Shown here: one piece after another, positions 12,320 to 26,429 of the stretch | Layout: the number at the start of each line of letters is the position of its first letter | How positions within the stretch are numbered: the stretch's first letter is position 1 | Origin: Linepithema humile | Lineage: Eukaryota; Arthropoda; Insecta; Hymenoptera; Formicidae | Direction of reading: 5' to 3' | Assembly (NCBI RefSeq): GCF_040581485.1 | Contig: NC_090133.1 | Location: 17,422,001 to 17,486,000, forward strand | DNA: 64,000 bases | The notes under the pieces: generated by a model | Database searches by the model: none | The model's input: the letters and a program-made list of their open reading frames with translations, nothing else | Told to the model about the DNA's origin: nothing | Translations under genes and position numbers: made by a program

Positions 12320-14850
12320 GTGAGTTGGAAATATATCAGCAACAAAATATTAATTATTCTGTTGGAAAAGATGTGCTCTTGTTGAAAATATATGCCAATA
12401 TACATATGTATATTCGACGCTTAGATTTATGTTGAGAAATTATGTAAACGCTATTAATTTAATTAAATCCGTATTAAATCGTGTTATGTTATATAAATAG
12501 CTAACTGCAAAAAGCAACGCGTGAAAAAATTTAATTGTATTGAAAATTAACTTATTTCCGATCACGATATTATTTTCACAGAAACATTTTAACCGGGATA
12601 CAATGACAAAATTCTAGAATCCTTTCTTGTGAATCGTACGTAATATCACGCGTGATGCAAAGCGAGCATGTACGTTTATATTCACAACATAGAATAGTAG
12701 AGTCCTGCTGAGAGCGTCTCGCAAACTTTTGTTTGCAAAAATTTCGTAAAAAGAAAAAAACTATCCAAGAGTCTTTATAAATGTAGGGGAAAATAAAAAC
12801 GTGAAGCGCATAATGATGAAATTCTGAATTTTCCTGTCACGAATAGTGCAATATCACTACCGAGGCCAGCTTATCTTGTAACTGAGTCTTCTCTAAATAT
12901 ACATTGCTTGATCTCAAATTTTGAAAGTGCATCTCTTCAAAAATTTTAAAGGCGAAAAATATATTATAAAAAATATATCGGTAAAATATATCATAATAAA
13001 GTTAATTTAATGTAATATTTTGAACAGATTTCCATACTTTTCTCATGCAATATTAATTTTTTCTCTTCATTTTGATACATGCGTTGTAAAATATGCAATT
13101 TCGCATTTAAGATGAAGCACCTTGTGTAACTATTTTTTGCCGTATGAACAAAGGAATTGCAATTGTGCTGTTATGTCAAATTATGTCTCGTTTTCCTCTG
13201 TTTGTAAAGCATTCTGATGCAGAATTATCGTTGTGGATAGCTAATATGCTGATGCATTCATAAAGCTTACAAAAGATGTCGGCGTCTGAGATGCAAATCG
13301 ACTCTCTAAATTAATCCCTTGTAGTAAGGAATGTCGATGACCCCATTAGAATTGCAAAAGCATACTATTTTTGGCAGTATTTTTTATAACACAGTTTAGA
13401 TAGCCGATCGTAAAGAAAGACATGTTCAATTGTAATAATTTTTTCAACGAAATATTTACTGTGAAACTTATACTATCCTAAATCTCACAACTGTCATTGT
13501 AAAATTTAACCAAAATTTAAAATCGCACAAATAATTTGTTTTATGCATTTCCGAGCCGTGTTTAAAAAAGACACAAAAAGTATCGAAAGCGACTAAACTA
13601 TCTTAGAAATCACGATTTAAAAAATTCTTGCAATTTTTCCGATTTGCTTTTAATATGCAAATCTTCATTAAATTTCCCGTTCAAGTCCCGTGTAAAGTAA
13701 TTATCTTAAATTATCTTAAAGAATTTAAACCGTTTTTTGTCATTCGTTCCGACTCGTCTCGTCGGATAAATACATAATGCTCGCAGACGCAGCAGATCGT
13801 CGAATTATTATGATTCGCGCGAATCATCCACCCATCCGTTCCAAGAATCTCTCGTTGTCTTCTGCGTCCGGACTTGCTATCAGAGGTAATTCATCGCGCT
13901 TTGAAAAATTCACAAGCAACTTCCTGCCTTGAGACCATCCCGCTGTCTACCTCTCGCGTTGGCGTTTCATCTTTTACGTGCGACCGAACTGTTCGTGAAA
14001 TCCTTCCGCGAAGAGTCGGAGAATAGTGCGAACAAGGAGCAAAGAGAAAGTACGATGGAGAAACAAGCGAAAAAGAGAGGTGTAGCACAGTTTCATCCAG
14101 GTTTCTTGAGAAGAAAAGAGCCGACGGTATTACGCTTAAGCCTTTACGATTATGCGATAATATACGGGCGTCTACGAGACGTCCATAAAGAATTCTTTCT
14201 CCGCAGACGAACGTGCGCTACATGTTTCGCGAGTGGAGTTTCTGTGCCTGTCCAGGTTGCATCCCGTGAGGATGCTAAAACTTACATTCGTGACAAATCT
14301 CCCAAAATCCGAGATATCGCGAAATTCTGTAGTGCTGTGATATAACTGTGTTTCACATTTCGTTAAAAGCGTCGAACGTAATAGAATCCCGATTATATAA
14401 CCGTGTCGTCTAGTAAACAAAAGAAAATAAATTGCGCGCGAATTTACATGATTACACTTTCTACCTCGATCAATCATTATTTTTCGTGACAAGATATATC
14501 CTTCGCGATACGGAATAAAATTTTTCATTTACAAGTTCTTATCTAATTTCATAAATAGAATATGTATGTGCGTAATAAATCGTTTTTTTTTTATTTTAAA
14601 TTTGACTATTTAAAAATTCGAATGTAAAATATTTACATCTAAATTAATGAAATTTAAAACACAAAAAATAACGATTTACGCAAGTTGGGTTTATTGCTCT
14701 TTAAATCTCTTGCTAATAATAAGTAATATGAATATTTTTATATGACGACTGCGAATGAGTATCTAGTTATCTATGAAAACAACTCGGTATCTATACTCGT
14801 ATTAAACTAGTCCCTCCACCATCATTAAAAAGATTTTTAACGGTAAATTA

Positions 14851-15605
14851 CTTACCACAACGCTGCATCGCCGTCGCCCGATGCCTCCCAGGCCTCGTCC
14901 TCCTCTCAGTGGCTGTTCCAAGCACTCACACGCGTCGCGACGCGCGCATTGCTCGCGCGCGTACCTGAATATAAAAATCGCGCGGCACTTCAAACGACAC
15001 TCCCGACATCACAGGCGAATCGAACCAAATTGTCCAAGCTGCGACGTTACGCGCGAATTTCGTCCGCGTTTCAGACGACCACATTTACCAATTGGGGCAC
15101 GATTCTTTCAAAACAGAAGGCAAAGGTAAGCTCGAAGAAGATGAGGTGCGATTAGTCATCCAATCAACCGACTAGATACAAGACATCTGAAAAGCAATCG
15201 GTAGCGTTTGACTAACTCCGGTAGCCGTCCTCGACTACCTTCGACAGTCTGGCTATCTGTACAACTAGCGCGTTGCACGTAGAACCGAAGATTGCCCTGC
15301 CGTAGTCGAGATTTTATGATTGAAACCGACCTTTCCCTCCCCCGAGCCAAGCCTAAAGTAAAAAAAAATCGTGTCCCAATATTTGTCATACAGCAAAAGT
15401 GCGTTCATCTATAGATTCGCTATAACTCTCGGCATTAACGGCACTCCCGGCATTTTGTTATACTATACGACGGAACAAATATATTTTGTAGCACCGATTA
15501 CGCGCACAAAGTTGATCTGTAAAATAAAAAAATAAATGCAGATTAATGTTTGAAATAATTAATATTTATAAAATAATTACTGCGCACATTAAACTTTATA
15601 TTCGT
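14851..15605. repeat. Tandem array unit A
   Basis: First copy of a duplicated unit. Most of it matches 15846-16617 at a fixed offset of 1008 bases with only scattered substitutions and small indels. On the + strand it contains a 51-nt segment flanked by TTTCAG and GTAAGC (15069-15125 including these signals). On the minus strand a Gly/Arg-rich frame runs up to a GTAAGTAA donor-like site at about 14849-14855. A 77-codon minus-strand frame (15156-15389) is preserved in unit B. None of these frames matches a family I recognise. An AATAAA motif lies near the + strand end. Confidence 0.8.
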
Positions 15606-15845
15606 TTATTTATGCACACGTCTAAACAAAGAATTAAAATTTTCAAAAATATATTTTTTGAATAAAGAAAAAAGTTTAATTAGTTGAAATAATAATATGT
15701 AAAAAATTTCTAAAAATGGTGAATATTAATTTACTATTATAAATATTTTACTAAATATTTAAAGTATTTTAAATATTTTATATCCGCTACATTATATAAT
15801 ATTTTATATGCAATATTTTGCGAATAACAAATAAATGAATTATTG

Positions 15846-16617
15846 CTTACCGTAAAGTTGCTCCGCCGGCGCCCGATGCTCCTCCTGAGCCTCCTCCTCC
15901 TCTCAGTGGTCCTTCGAAGCACTTACACTGAATTACACGCGTTCGCGGCGCATGCATTGCTCGCATGCGTACCTGAATACGAAAATCGCGCAATACTTAA
16001 AACGACACTCCCGACATCGCAGGCGAATCGAACCGAACTGTCCAAGCTGCGACGTTACGCGCGAATTCCGTCCGCGTTTCAGACGACCACATTTACCAAT
16101 TGGGGCACGATTCTCTCAAAACAGAGGGCAAAGGTAAGCTCGAAGAAGATGAGGTGCGATTAGTCATCCAATCAACCGACTAGATACAAGACATCTGAAA
16201 AGCAATCGGTAGCGTTTGACTAACTCCGGTAGCCGTCCTCGACTACCTTCGACAGTCCGGCTATCTGTACAACTAGCGCGTTGCACGTAGAACCGAAGAT
16301 TGCCCTGCCGTAGTCGAGATTTTATGATTGAAACCGACCTTTCCCTCCCCCGAGCCAAGCCTAAAGTCAAAAAAAATCGTGTCCCAATATTTGTCATACA
16401 GCAAAAATGCGTTCATCTATAGATTCGCTATAACTCTCGGCACTAACGGCACTCCCGACGCGCATTTTGTTATACTATACGACGGAACGAATATATTTTG
16501 TAGCACCGATTACGCGCACAAAGTTGATCTGTAAAATAAAAAAATAAATGCAGATTAGTGTTTGAAATAATTAATATTTATAAAATAATTACTGCGCACA
16601 TTAAACTTTATATTCGT
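15846..16617. repeat. Tandem array unit B
   Basis: Second copy, near-identical to unit A, separated from it by about 240 bases of AT-rich DNA (15606-15845). It keeps the same + strand TTTCAG and GTAAGC signals around a 51-nt segment and a minus-strand donor-like GTAAGC near 15846-15850. The 77-codon minus-strand frame at 16164-16397 differs from the unit A frame by only two residues. Such high identity more likely reflects recent duplication than coding constraint. The array may have arisen by unequal crossing over. Confidence 0.8.
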
Positions 16618-17265
16618 GACGTTACGCGCGAATTCCGTCCGCGTTTCAGACGACCGTATTTACCAATTAAGGCACGATTTTCTCAAAACAGAAGGCAAAA
16701 CATAAACTCGAAGAAGATAAGGTGCGATTAGTCATGGAATCAACCGACTAGATACCGAGCATCTCAGCAGCATTTCGGTGCCTAACTGACGGAACTAGCA
16801 AAGTCGCTGGATTGACTTCAATGCCGTCGATCATATGTGTCATAGTTGCAATTAAGCAACCCCATGCTTTCCGACATGACATATGTATGTTGGCACGTCA
16901 AACACTGCAGATGCCTTTTTGGTCCGTAGTCGGGATTTCATGATAAAAATCGATCCTTTTCTCCCCCGAGCCGAGCCCAAAGTTGAAAAGAAAAAATCCC
17001 TCAAAGAGGGATCGTGTTCGATCGTGTCTCAATATTTATCATTCGGCGGAAATGCGTTTGTCCATACGATTCGCTAGATTACGGCGTTTCGTACTCGCGC
17101 GAAACTATCACACGTGTCACGATGCGCGCATTGCTCGCGCGCATGCCCGAACGTAAAAATCGTGCGGCACTTCAAACGGCACTCCCGACACACATCTTAT
17201 TATATTACGAAATTACGGCGAATGTGTTTCGAATACACACAGTTACAGTTTATCTGAAAACATAA
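16618..17265. repeat. Tandem array unit C, diverged and rearranged
   Basis: Abuts unit B without a gap. Its first 180 bases match the middle of units A and B (from GACGTTACGCGCGAATTCCG), but the splice-like GTAAGC is lost. A divergent block (about 16760-16920) follows, then matches to the later part of the unit (about 16920-17080), and finally a block resembling the beginning of the unit (about 17085-17190). The order is therefore permuted, and identity is lower than between A and B, suggesting an older copy. Confidence 0.7.
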
Positions 17266-17719
17266 ATACATCCACATTACAGAACGTCCAAAACAAGCTG
17301 TATATCTGTAGCTTAATAATAATAATTGTTATTCATAGTAATAGATTTCTATTCCTTGAATTTCAAATTAATTAGTGATAAACGTTTAATATGTATATCA
17401 CTTTTCATTACATGAATCATTCAATACAGCGATCCATGTATCATTTCACGTTCTGAATTCGAGAATAAAGCAAATTAGATATAGATAATAAATGTTCCAC
17501 TGCATTATTGTTCTATACGCGAAATTTAAGTAAGTTGCTGTCGATTCATAATAAATTTCTATGGATTGACTTGTTTATCTATTTATCATCATCACGGAAA
17601 TATCACGTCCAGAAAATCACGGATTCGCTTGAGAAAGTATGTGCAAACTCGCAAACTTCACCGGCGCGGCCTCATTCGACCGAAACGTTTCGCGCAGAAA
17701 AAAGAATAAAGAGAGGTGT

Positions 17720-17723
<4 letters not shown>

Positions 17724-17764
<41 letters not shown>
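17724..17764. repeat. GA dinucleotide microsatellite
   Basis: About 19 near-perfect GA units in intron 2, inside a purine-rich context. The open frame running through it is a repeat artefact. Confidence 0.95.
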
Positions 17765-17767
<3 letters not shown>

Positions 17768-20700
17768 AAAATTCATTTTGAAATGGGCGCTGCCTAACGG
17801 GGCCGCGCGTCGAACTTCAGAGCCCACGTCCTGGTTCAGACGAGTTGCGATCCTGGCCGGTTGCCAGGGAATCGCGAAGGGACCGGAAGAGGCAAGGATG
17901 AATAAAAAAGCCGCACGCGCGCATATCTATCATCGCGATACCTGTCAGGTACGACGTATGTGAGGATGGATACGTGTGTATAATAGATATAAGCAAATGT
18001 GTTCGAGCACGTGTATTGACGAAACTATGTACGCGAGACTCTTCGAAAATAATTTCAACTAGACAGGTGGGGAGAATCCATTCGTGGTGCGAGAAGGCGC
18101 GCAGCAACGTCAGAGAGTCGTTACCACTGCAGTGCGGCGAGTAAACTTTGTCGAGTGCATAGAATACACACTATATGGGGCTTCCGCGATGTACACGGCA
18201 GAAACATAGCTATATAGCAAGGGTACGCGGGCTATAAAAGTTCATAAATCTATATTTTTCTCTGTATTCTATTTAAAAAATTTGGGAACAAAATATATCT
18301 TTAACTTCGAGTTTTAATTTGGTAATTATTGAATTATATCAATAATTAATATTTTTTAATATTGATTTTGAAGAATCTAATTATTTACATTTGCTTAACA
18401 TGAATATATGCTATAATAATAATAGATTGTTCAATTTAATTTTCTTTTGTTTAATTTAAGCAATTGCTTGTGTTTATTTTTAATTGTAGAAAAAATAATC
18501 AATTCAAATTAAACTAAGATTAAAATTGATGGAATTTAATAAAATCAACTTTTAGATTGTAGAAAAATCTAACTAGAATCTGATACGCATAAAATTAAAT
18601 CTGAAATCACTTTTCTCAGAGTAAAATATCTTCGTACACATGCGTTGCGTATGTTATTTAATTAAAATAGCTGAACAATATCATAGATTTAAGCACAAAT
18701 AAAATTTCCGCATGTGAAGACAGACATCTTCTACTATATCGATAAAGACCATCTAACTAAATGCACTTCTACTGTATCGTCGCAAATGCGGTAACACGTC
18801 GGATATATGGCTGAGTAGTGGATCTCGACGTTCCGAGTGTGTTTGGGAATTAGGTAAAGGGATTCCGTGGATTATATTCGAGAAGTTCGAGCTCCTGGAG
18901 GATTTCGGACGGACCGAGGATCCTCGAGTTTCTCAGAACCACAAGTCAGGATAATAACGTCAACCGAGAGCCCCTGTCGAGATAGATTCGTAACAGACGA
19001 CATTAAAAAATTACGGCGAAGATATCAGGATCGGTGTCTACCTCTCTATACGAAGCACATTTTGGATTTTACAATCTGTATCGTAACCACACTTGCCGAT
19101 ATAATTACATGCAACGCAATTATGTGGCGGTCCATTGTGACGACTTTGGAATGCATCAATTATTGCCGACCACCGAACAAATATCGTCTAACCGCTCGAT
19201 ATTAACTATCATCGGTTTGGAACATTGCATTGATCACGAATGAGTTATTAAATCGACGCATCGTTATCATTAATTATCAATTGCCAATAGAATCGCCGAG
19301 CGATTATGCAGTAAGGTACTCTCCAAAGCGCTTGAATAATTCGTTTCATTTGGTAGTGTAATGAACGCAATAAACGGTCAAGATTTCCAGTCTTGACTTC
19401 CAAATGCATAGTATCACATTTAATGCACTTTCAATTTTACATTAATTTCTGCACGCTTTTTGAATTGTTAATGTTTATATATTTTGCCTAAAATAATATA
19501 CACATAATGTGTATCATTTTATTTTAATAATAATAAAAAAAATGTATTTTTTTTTTCTCTTTTCCGTTTTTAATCTTTTCTCCCTGTCATTTTTATTTTA
19601 AAATATCCTTTTCATTTTTTATTAGAATTATTGTTATTTTATTGTTGTTATTATTAATTATTAGATAAATTATTAGATTAATAATTGTGATAACGTACAT
19701 AATAATCACATACTTAAGAATTAACATACATACATTTAGCAAGTGAAATGTCATAGAGCTTGCAAATTGACATTACGACTGATGGTTTATTCGTGCCTGT
19801 TAAACTTCAGTAATAATCTAAAACGAGATTATTATACCTGTTTCATCGTTTTCGTATCGTTTTAACTAATTACCACCAGTGTTTCGTCGAGAATCGACTG
19901 CTTTGATCATTTATCTCATTCAACTGCAATATGCCAAATGCATATTTCTCTCAGGAAAATTAAAAATATTTCTGTCTCGAATTAAGGATTATTTCTCACT
20001 ACAATTAAAAATTGTTCTAAACATCGTCAACGAGAAATAATAAGTATAATAAAATAAAATTATGCCACTTTGCGGAAGCGGAATTCGATAAAACACGATG
20101 TTCACAAGTTATAGATTTTGGCCGAACTTATCCGTCTTCATTAGCGAAATAATTAGTCTCCTAGAAAGTTAGGGACGTCAGAGATTTCGATGTAGGACAT
20201 ACCAAAACTCCACTCCTAATAAATGCAAATTACAACTCCAAAGTGCTCAGCCAAAAGGACACGCCGTCCTAAGTATGGCGCTTTCATTAGCGTGCGAATC
20301 AGTCTGCTTTATTTCCGGCAGAAAATAGAAGAATCCTCCGGTTTGATAAATTAACAATACAATATAATTAGATTGATTGATTTAACGTAATGAAAAAGAG
20401 AAACACGATATTTCACAAAATGAGAAACAGAGCCAAATAATTTACGGCATTAGCTCGTTTCCGTAATGAAAATGTGAAAAGAGGAAAAAAGAGAGAGCAT
20501 TGCGCTTATTTCGATTCGTATCTATTTGTATACTGCAAAAATTTTACGATAAAGAATTTTAATTTCCTGTCCTAGTATCCTGACATATATAGCGCGTGTC
20601 AGGATTGTCATCACCCTGTCTTCATTTATCACAGATGTTTATTTTGATTTATCAATGACATGATTAAATAAAAAAATTTTCCATTTTTAATCACCTTCTC

Positions 20701-22430
20701 CTATAAAACCGAACAAAATATTTTTGAAAAAAATTAATTTTAAATTAATTGCAATAGTATATTAAACTTTCGACATATAAATTTAAAAAAAAGTCCTATA
20801 ATCTTATAGGACATCAACTACACACTTGTTAAAGTATTACGTAACTGCATAATGTCACTGCACCGCTCGTGTGTCTCCTTAAGAGAAAAAGTTGTCATGT
20901 TGTTCCTCCGTTGTTAACTCGGGTCAACTTCGATCAAACACGCGGAAATACGGAAAAATCCGATATCCGTTGCGACGTTCGAGCGTGGTAATCCGCTGCA
21001 GAAAATGTTACCTCAATGAACGTACGCTCTAAATTTAGAAAAGAACTCGACATTACACGCAGCTTCGCTGTCGAGAAGCGACCTACGATATTAGAAAACA
21101 AATGCCTTAATTAAAAAACAAAAAAACGGTGGAAACTATGAAAATGAACAAAAATACGTTCTCCCTCCGAGCGTGAGTCGAGAAAGCCAACCAAGCTTTC
21201 TTTTATTATTTTCGTTTTCTGAGATATATTCAATTCTTCAACACGAGAATATGCAACGTTGTAGAGGTTAATAAACGGCAGTAGTAGAGACTTGAAATAT
21301 ATCAGCCACAGCATTTTGCACGGATGAGAAATAAGTGTAAAATATGAAAACAGCAAGAACTTTCTACTAATAAGATAAAAGAATAAAAAGTCAGAAATAC
21401 AAAAATTATTTATATAAAACTATTATATTATTTTCTTTTTGTTTCAACTTTTTTAATGATTTTTCCAAGTTTATTCCTCTAAAAAGAAAATTTGATGGAA
21501 GACCATCGTTCTTTGCAAGTTGGTAATTTTTGATACTAAAGACTTTTGCAATAAAACTTCAAGCTAACTTTCAGTTAAAGGAAAGTTCATCCGAGGCATA
21601 TCGGATAAAGATTTTTGCTATCAATCCACGCTTCGAAAGTTTAATTCGTTCAAACTATAATAATTCCCGCAAAAACTATAATATTTGCTTCGGCGCATTA
21701 AGCGTTACAAAGTCCGATAGCTATCGAATGTTATGTAACTCGAAACTTCATGTTTTACGAACTCCTCCCGAAACATAAAAGAAATTATTTCAACTGTCTC
21801 ATCCAGGTCACTGAACATTCGATACGCCCGATATTAGACCCGGCATACTTTCGCCGAAAACAACGGCCGCAGTGTCAAAACGAATCCGTTACCCTCACGA
21901 ACGCGCGGAAATTAGAAAACACCGATACGCCACGGCAAAATCTATTTCTCGCTCTCCTCACGTACTTTCTTCAAGGCTCCGACCGTGCCGACGACCCTCT
22001 TTCTTTCTACGCGAGTGCCTCCGAGACGGCATGAGGGTCGTCGCCTTTTGTTCGCACTACCGGAAACGCTCTCGGAGCTGGCCCTTTCTTTCTCGACGGC
22101 CCCATGCCACCCTTGTCGTTTTTCATCCTCCAGCCGTTACCGACGAGCTAAATATTTAGCTCGAAGGTGAAAAAGTGAAGACTGATTCCGGAGGGAGGGA
22201 GAGGAATTGCCGCTTGACAGCGAAAGAGGAATCCTCGATCGAAAAAGATCGACGAGCAGACGGACGCGATCATCGGGCTGAAAGCAGAGCGGAAATGGCA
22301 GAAGTTCAGCGACAGGCATTGTGGCGGCTAATCGAATTTTTCAAAACCGACGCTGTTACCGCCGGCCTAATTGGACGCGGCGCCGCCATTTTTGCCGCTG
22401 GGTGACCCGTACACCTAGCTTGGTGTCGTC

Positions 22431-22468
22431 CTCTATCTCTTTTTCTCTTTCTCTCTCTCTCTGCCTCT
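22431..22468. repeat. Short TC-rich tract
   Basis: Imperfect pyrimidine tract of TCT and TC units next to a CpG-richer stretch (about 21850-22600) in intron 2. Confidence 0.7.
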
Positions 22469-24200
22469 CGATGAACTATCTCTCTTCCGCGCTTCGATCA
22501 CCTTTTAATTGGATTACGGCCGCGCGTACAAACCGGAAAATACGGTCGCGCCGGGACGAAAACCGTTCTCTCGCGTGTGCAAGCAGCGAATTTAAGGGAC
22601 TCCAATAACAGTAATTTGCAAATTCGTTATGGCAGAGCGACTCGGCAATAATGCTCTGTTATCGCGACAGCGAGCCGCACGAGCGAGCTTTTAGCGCCCT
22701 TAAAGGCGTACAAATAAAAATGTCGAGAAAATTGAATTCTGTCGTAAATAATGTGTAGAAAAAAGCATACGGATATTAAATCTGACTATTCGTTTAATGT
22801 TTTTGATGAAAAACTACACGCGTGTGAAAGCTAACAATACGTCTATAATATCGCAAGTTTTTCAGAGACTGGTATTGCTGCGAAGGGTTAAAGCGTCAGG
22901 AAAGCGAGCCTGTTTTTTTTTTCGAACGAAAGAGACAATAGATGGAAAGAACCGAGTGAGTCCGAATAATGGGGAAACATTAATGGAAAAATAAAGCAGA
23001 CAAAAGAGAGAATCGCGCAATTTACGATGTACTTGGCAAGACAACTGCAAGAAATTCTCATCGCTCGTAGGAATATTCTCATCGCAGAAAATCAAACGAA
23101 AGCGGCTATATTTTGTCGGAAATCCCAGATAAAATGCAAAAATAATTGGATCTTGTTACGCAACGAAGAATCAACGGAGATATTTGAATTCTTCAATACC
23201 ATGGTTGTTTATGTGTTGCAACATTTTTCGCGCGCGAAGCATTTCCTGTCAGTAAATAATATTATTGACTCAGAGCAAATACACATAGAAGCCGCTGTAT
23301 TTTACAACGTTATTTCGCATTTTATTTTATTTATTTTTCCTCTATTAATACTCTATATGCTTAGTTTTTACAAAAGCAAGGCAATATGTAATTGCTTATC
23401 TGAGCGTTGTCTGTGCTATCAGAACTCGATTGTTGAGATCGCAATACTGGATTCGCTGTTTCGTCTCCGATTTTTCTCGTCGTTTCATTCCCGGATTTCT
23501 GAGAGCTCTTTCGCTGATTCCTCGTCGCTCGCTAAAGTTTACGGGAAAGCCGCAATATCGGCGCGACAGTAAAAGGACATTGCCGCAGAACCATCGATCG
23601 CGAAGTTTGTGAAGTTTTGAAGCTTCTGAAATTTTAAACTTCTCCCTCTTTCTGCACGAATCACGCTCCGCCGCAGGTTATCCCATTAATCGAAAATCCT
23701 CGCAGGACCGATGCGCCCTTCCGTGGTTTTTCCCTCTCTTGCACCTGTTGCCGGGCGAAATCTCTTTGCCCGGTTGATCGACGAGGAGAAAAAGGCGTTA
23801 TTTATTTAATAGCCTCGACCCGCATCCGAATCAATTCTCTCGTTTACAACAGCCAACGTAGAAGAATTAAAGAACCCGTTTAAGTAATTAGCAATGCAGA
23901 CACCCGATAATTAAATAATACTAAATTTTTAATTCAAGAGATACGATTTAGAATTCCAGACTTTTATCAATGAATAAATAATAATTGATTTTCAAAGTAA
24001 TTAAACTAGATGGTTATTAAATTGGATGGTTTAATCACCATCCAGTTGTTAATAATGTGAAAAAGAATTCGTAATCATCTTTATTGATAAAAGCTGCAGA
24101 ATTACACGCGGTAGTCACAGACCGTTAGACAATATATTATAGATCCTACGCCATTAATGGAAATTACGAACTTAATTCGTCGACTGTTAATCCTATCGTA

Positions 24201-24348
24201 CACAAATTTAGCATACATATAGCGCATAAACGTCCGATGATATGCTCAACAGCATAAGTCTTGCCATATTGTTCTCCGCAATTTATGCTGGGTATCCTAT
24301 TGGTCAAGACGCTTATATGCTATGCTCATAGTCCTATGTAAATTTGTG
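24201..24348. repeat. Nested imperfect palindrome, MITE-like
   Basis: Outer arms CACAAATTTA (24201-24210) and TAAATTTGTG (24339-24348) are exact reverse complements. Further imperfect pairing follows inward, including left-arm GCATAAACGTC against right-arm GACGCTTATATGC. A second perfect 8-bp stem lies inside, CAGCATAA (24250-24257) with TTATGCTG (24283-24290). The size of about 148 bp and terminal inverted arms fit a small non-autonomous DNA element, but no clear target-site duplication is visible. A hairpin RNA is the alternative. Confidence 0.45.
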
Positions 24349-26119
24349 CGCGAGGGGCTTTACCCTTGCATATCTTGGCAAACGTATACTTATGCGTCTC
24401 GCAAGAAAACATTTGATGTATTTCTAATTCACATATTATACATCTATTTACATAATTATACTCTGATTTCGAAATATATCGAGAAGATGCGTAAACAGAA
24501 GAGATATGTTACAAAAATTAATTCTTTTATAGCAACTGGCATTACTGCTATAAAAATTTTTGCAAACTCTATTAAACGTAAAAAGTTCAAACTATAATAC
24601 AATATTTTTATAATATAATCGGCTATGAAAATGATGTCGCGAGAATCACATCAAATTAACGAAACCTTGTTTGAAAACGAGGAAAAAATTTAGTCCGATT
24701 ACACAGCTTTGAGAGATCATTGTTGAGGCGTTAAGATTATCACGATTACGTAGGATCAGACAGACGGGATTTATTCCGCCGAAAATGCTTTAAAGAGAAA
24801 TGAGATGTAGACAGAGAAAGGGAAAGAGAGGCATACATAAAAAGGGAAACAATCGGACGTGAGGACAAAGCGCGAATTTATCACGGCCGCCTCCTGCAGA
24901 AGGGACTAACGGAAAAAGCTATGTGTGATAACACCGGAATTAAAGTCGCGCTGATTAAGCGTGTAGTCGCGCGCAAGCGCACGAACGTAAGGACACGATA
25001 ATAAGAAGCGGCATGGAAAATGCACACCGTTGTCCGTCTTTTGTCCAGGAGAGAAAAATAAACGAACGCGGAAGAGTGTCAGCTTGATTAGGTGGCTTTT
25101 TTCCGGTTGAATACAATAAGTGGATAAAAGTTATTCTTAACGGGCGCAGTTAGCTGAGCGCGCGCTAAGAAGGCGCGATATATTCGGGAGACGCATTCTC
25201 GTTTCTCACGACAGGTTGACAGAGTAACCTGTTCGCCGAGACGTCGTAATTTTACATTGTACGCCGTAACGCTGTCCGTCCGCGCAACCGTGTTTACACA
25301 AGGGATGTGGATTCAGGGCTTACAACGCCGGTGGGGATGTTATTCACATTTGTCTATTAAGATTATGTCACGCGTTGTTTACTACCGCGAGACTGCTATT
25401 CGCGTTGCTGAAGCAAATTGCTGGAGATTTGAACGGATCCTATGATTGCCGTCCATCGTTAAGCTCGTATTGGATTACACGCTGGAAATTAAGATTGCGT
25501 CCTGATAGTTCATTGGAAATTGGAGTGTGATCGACGAGAATGAAGCCCTCTAAATCCTATTGGTCATGTCCCAATCTCCGATGCATAATGGCAAGTGCAA
25601 TCTCAATCTCCAATGCCGCGCTCTGATACGGGCTTTGCGACGATGATCCTTGCGGTCGTTTAAGACGTCAACCGGTGAACATATGGATATGATCAATGCC
25701 TGTTAGGAAGCTGGAAATCCTAACAATCGTGACGTATATCCGTATGAACACAGACATCTTAGATGACATGCGAGATCGATCACTGAGCTTAGCCGCCGTA
25801 ATTATATAAACTAGGAATACAATTAGGATGTATTTATACACGTAATGTATATTCATACGCGATATACTGAATAATGACAATGTTCCTGAGGGAATGTGTT
25901 GTAAACTAGGATCCTAAACGGAAAACTTTATAATAGGGGTGTGCTAGTAACCGAAGTAGAGCATGCCAACGATTACCTATTGTTGCAGCAGTGTAGGGAC
26001 CCTTGGGTAATCATACAGGCATATCTGTTAAGATATCTCCTTAGTAATCATCAGTATTATGCAGCAGTTTCGAGCATATTTTCTGCCAGGAAACCCTGGA
26101 GTAAGGCTAGCCGAACTGG

Positions 26120-26392
26120 ATCAAACGAACGCGAGTGTGCTCGCTGCTTTAAACCCTCCGTCCTCAACGCATGCGATTTCTAAAACTCCCGGCGGACAAG
26201 CTCGATGGCAGAAGTAGTCCGGGTCGTACGAGTGTACAAGGAGGCTGCTTGTCGGCGACGATTTTATCCTATTGATTTCGCGCGCGCGCGCCTCAGGCCG
26301 GAGTAGAAGAGTACGGCCGAGATGAAGGACCTTGACATCAATATCGGGCACAACAGGCAACCCCCAGGGCCCCCGTCGGCGGCGGCGGCAAC

Positions 26393-26429
<37 letters not shown>

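Noticed and set aside
18232..18240. TATA-box-like CTATAAAAG
   Set aside because: Good consensus, but similar strings occur by chance in AT-rich DNA (also near 50767 and 51651) and no exon or initiator follows.
20793..20812. Perfect 9-bp hairpin GTCCTATAATCTTATAGGAC
   Set aside because: Isolated and short, with no T-run, repeat copies or other context; such stems are expected occasionally in AT-rich DNA.
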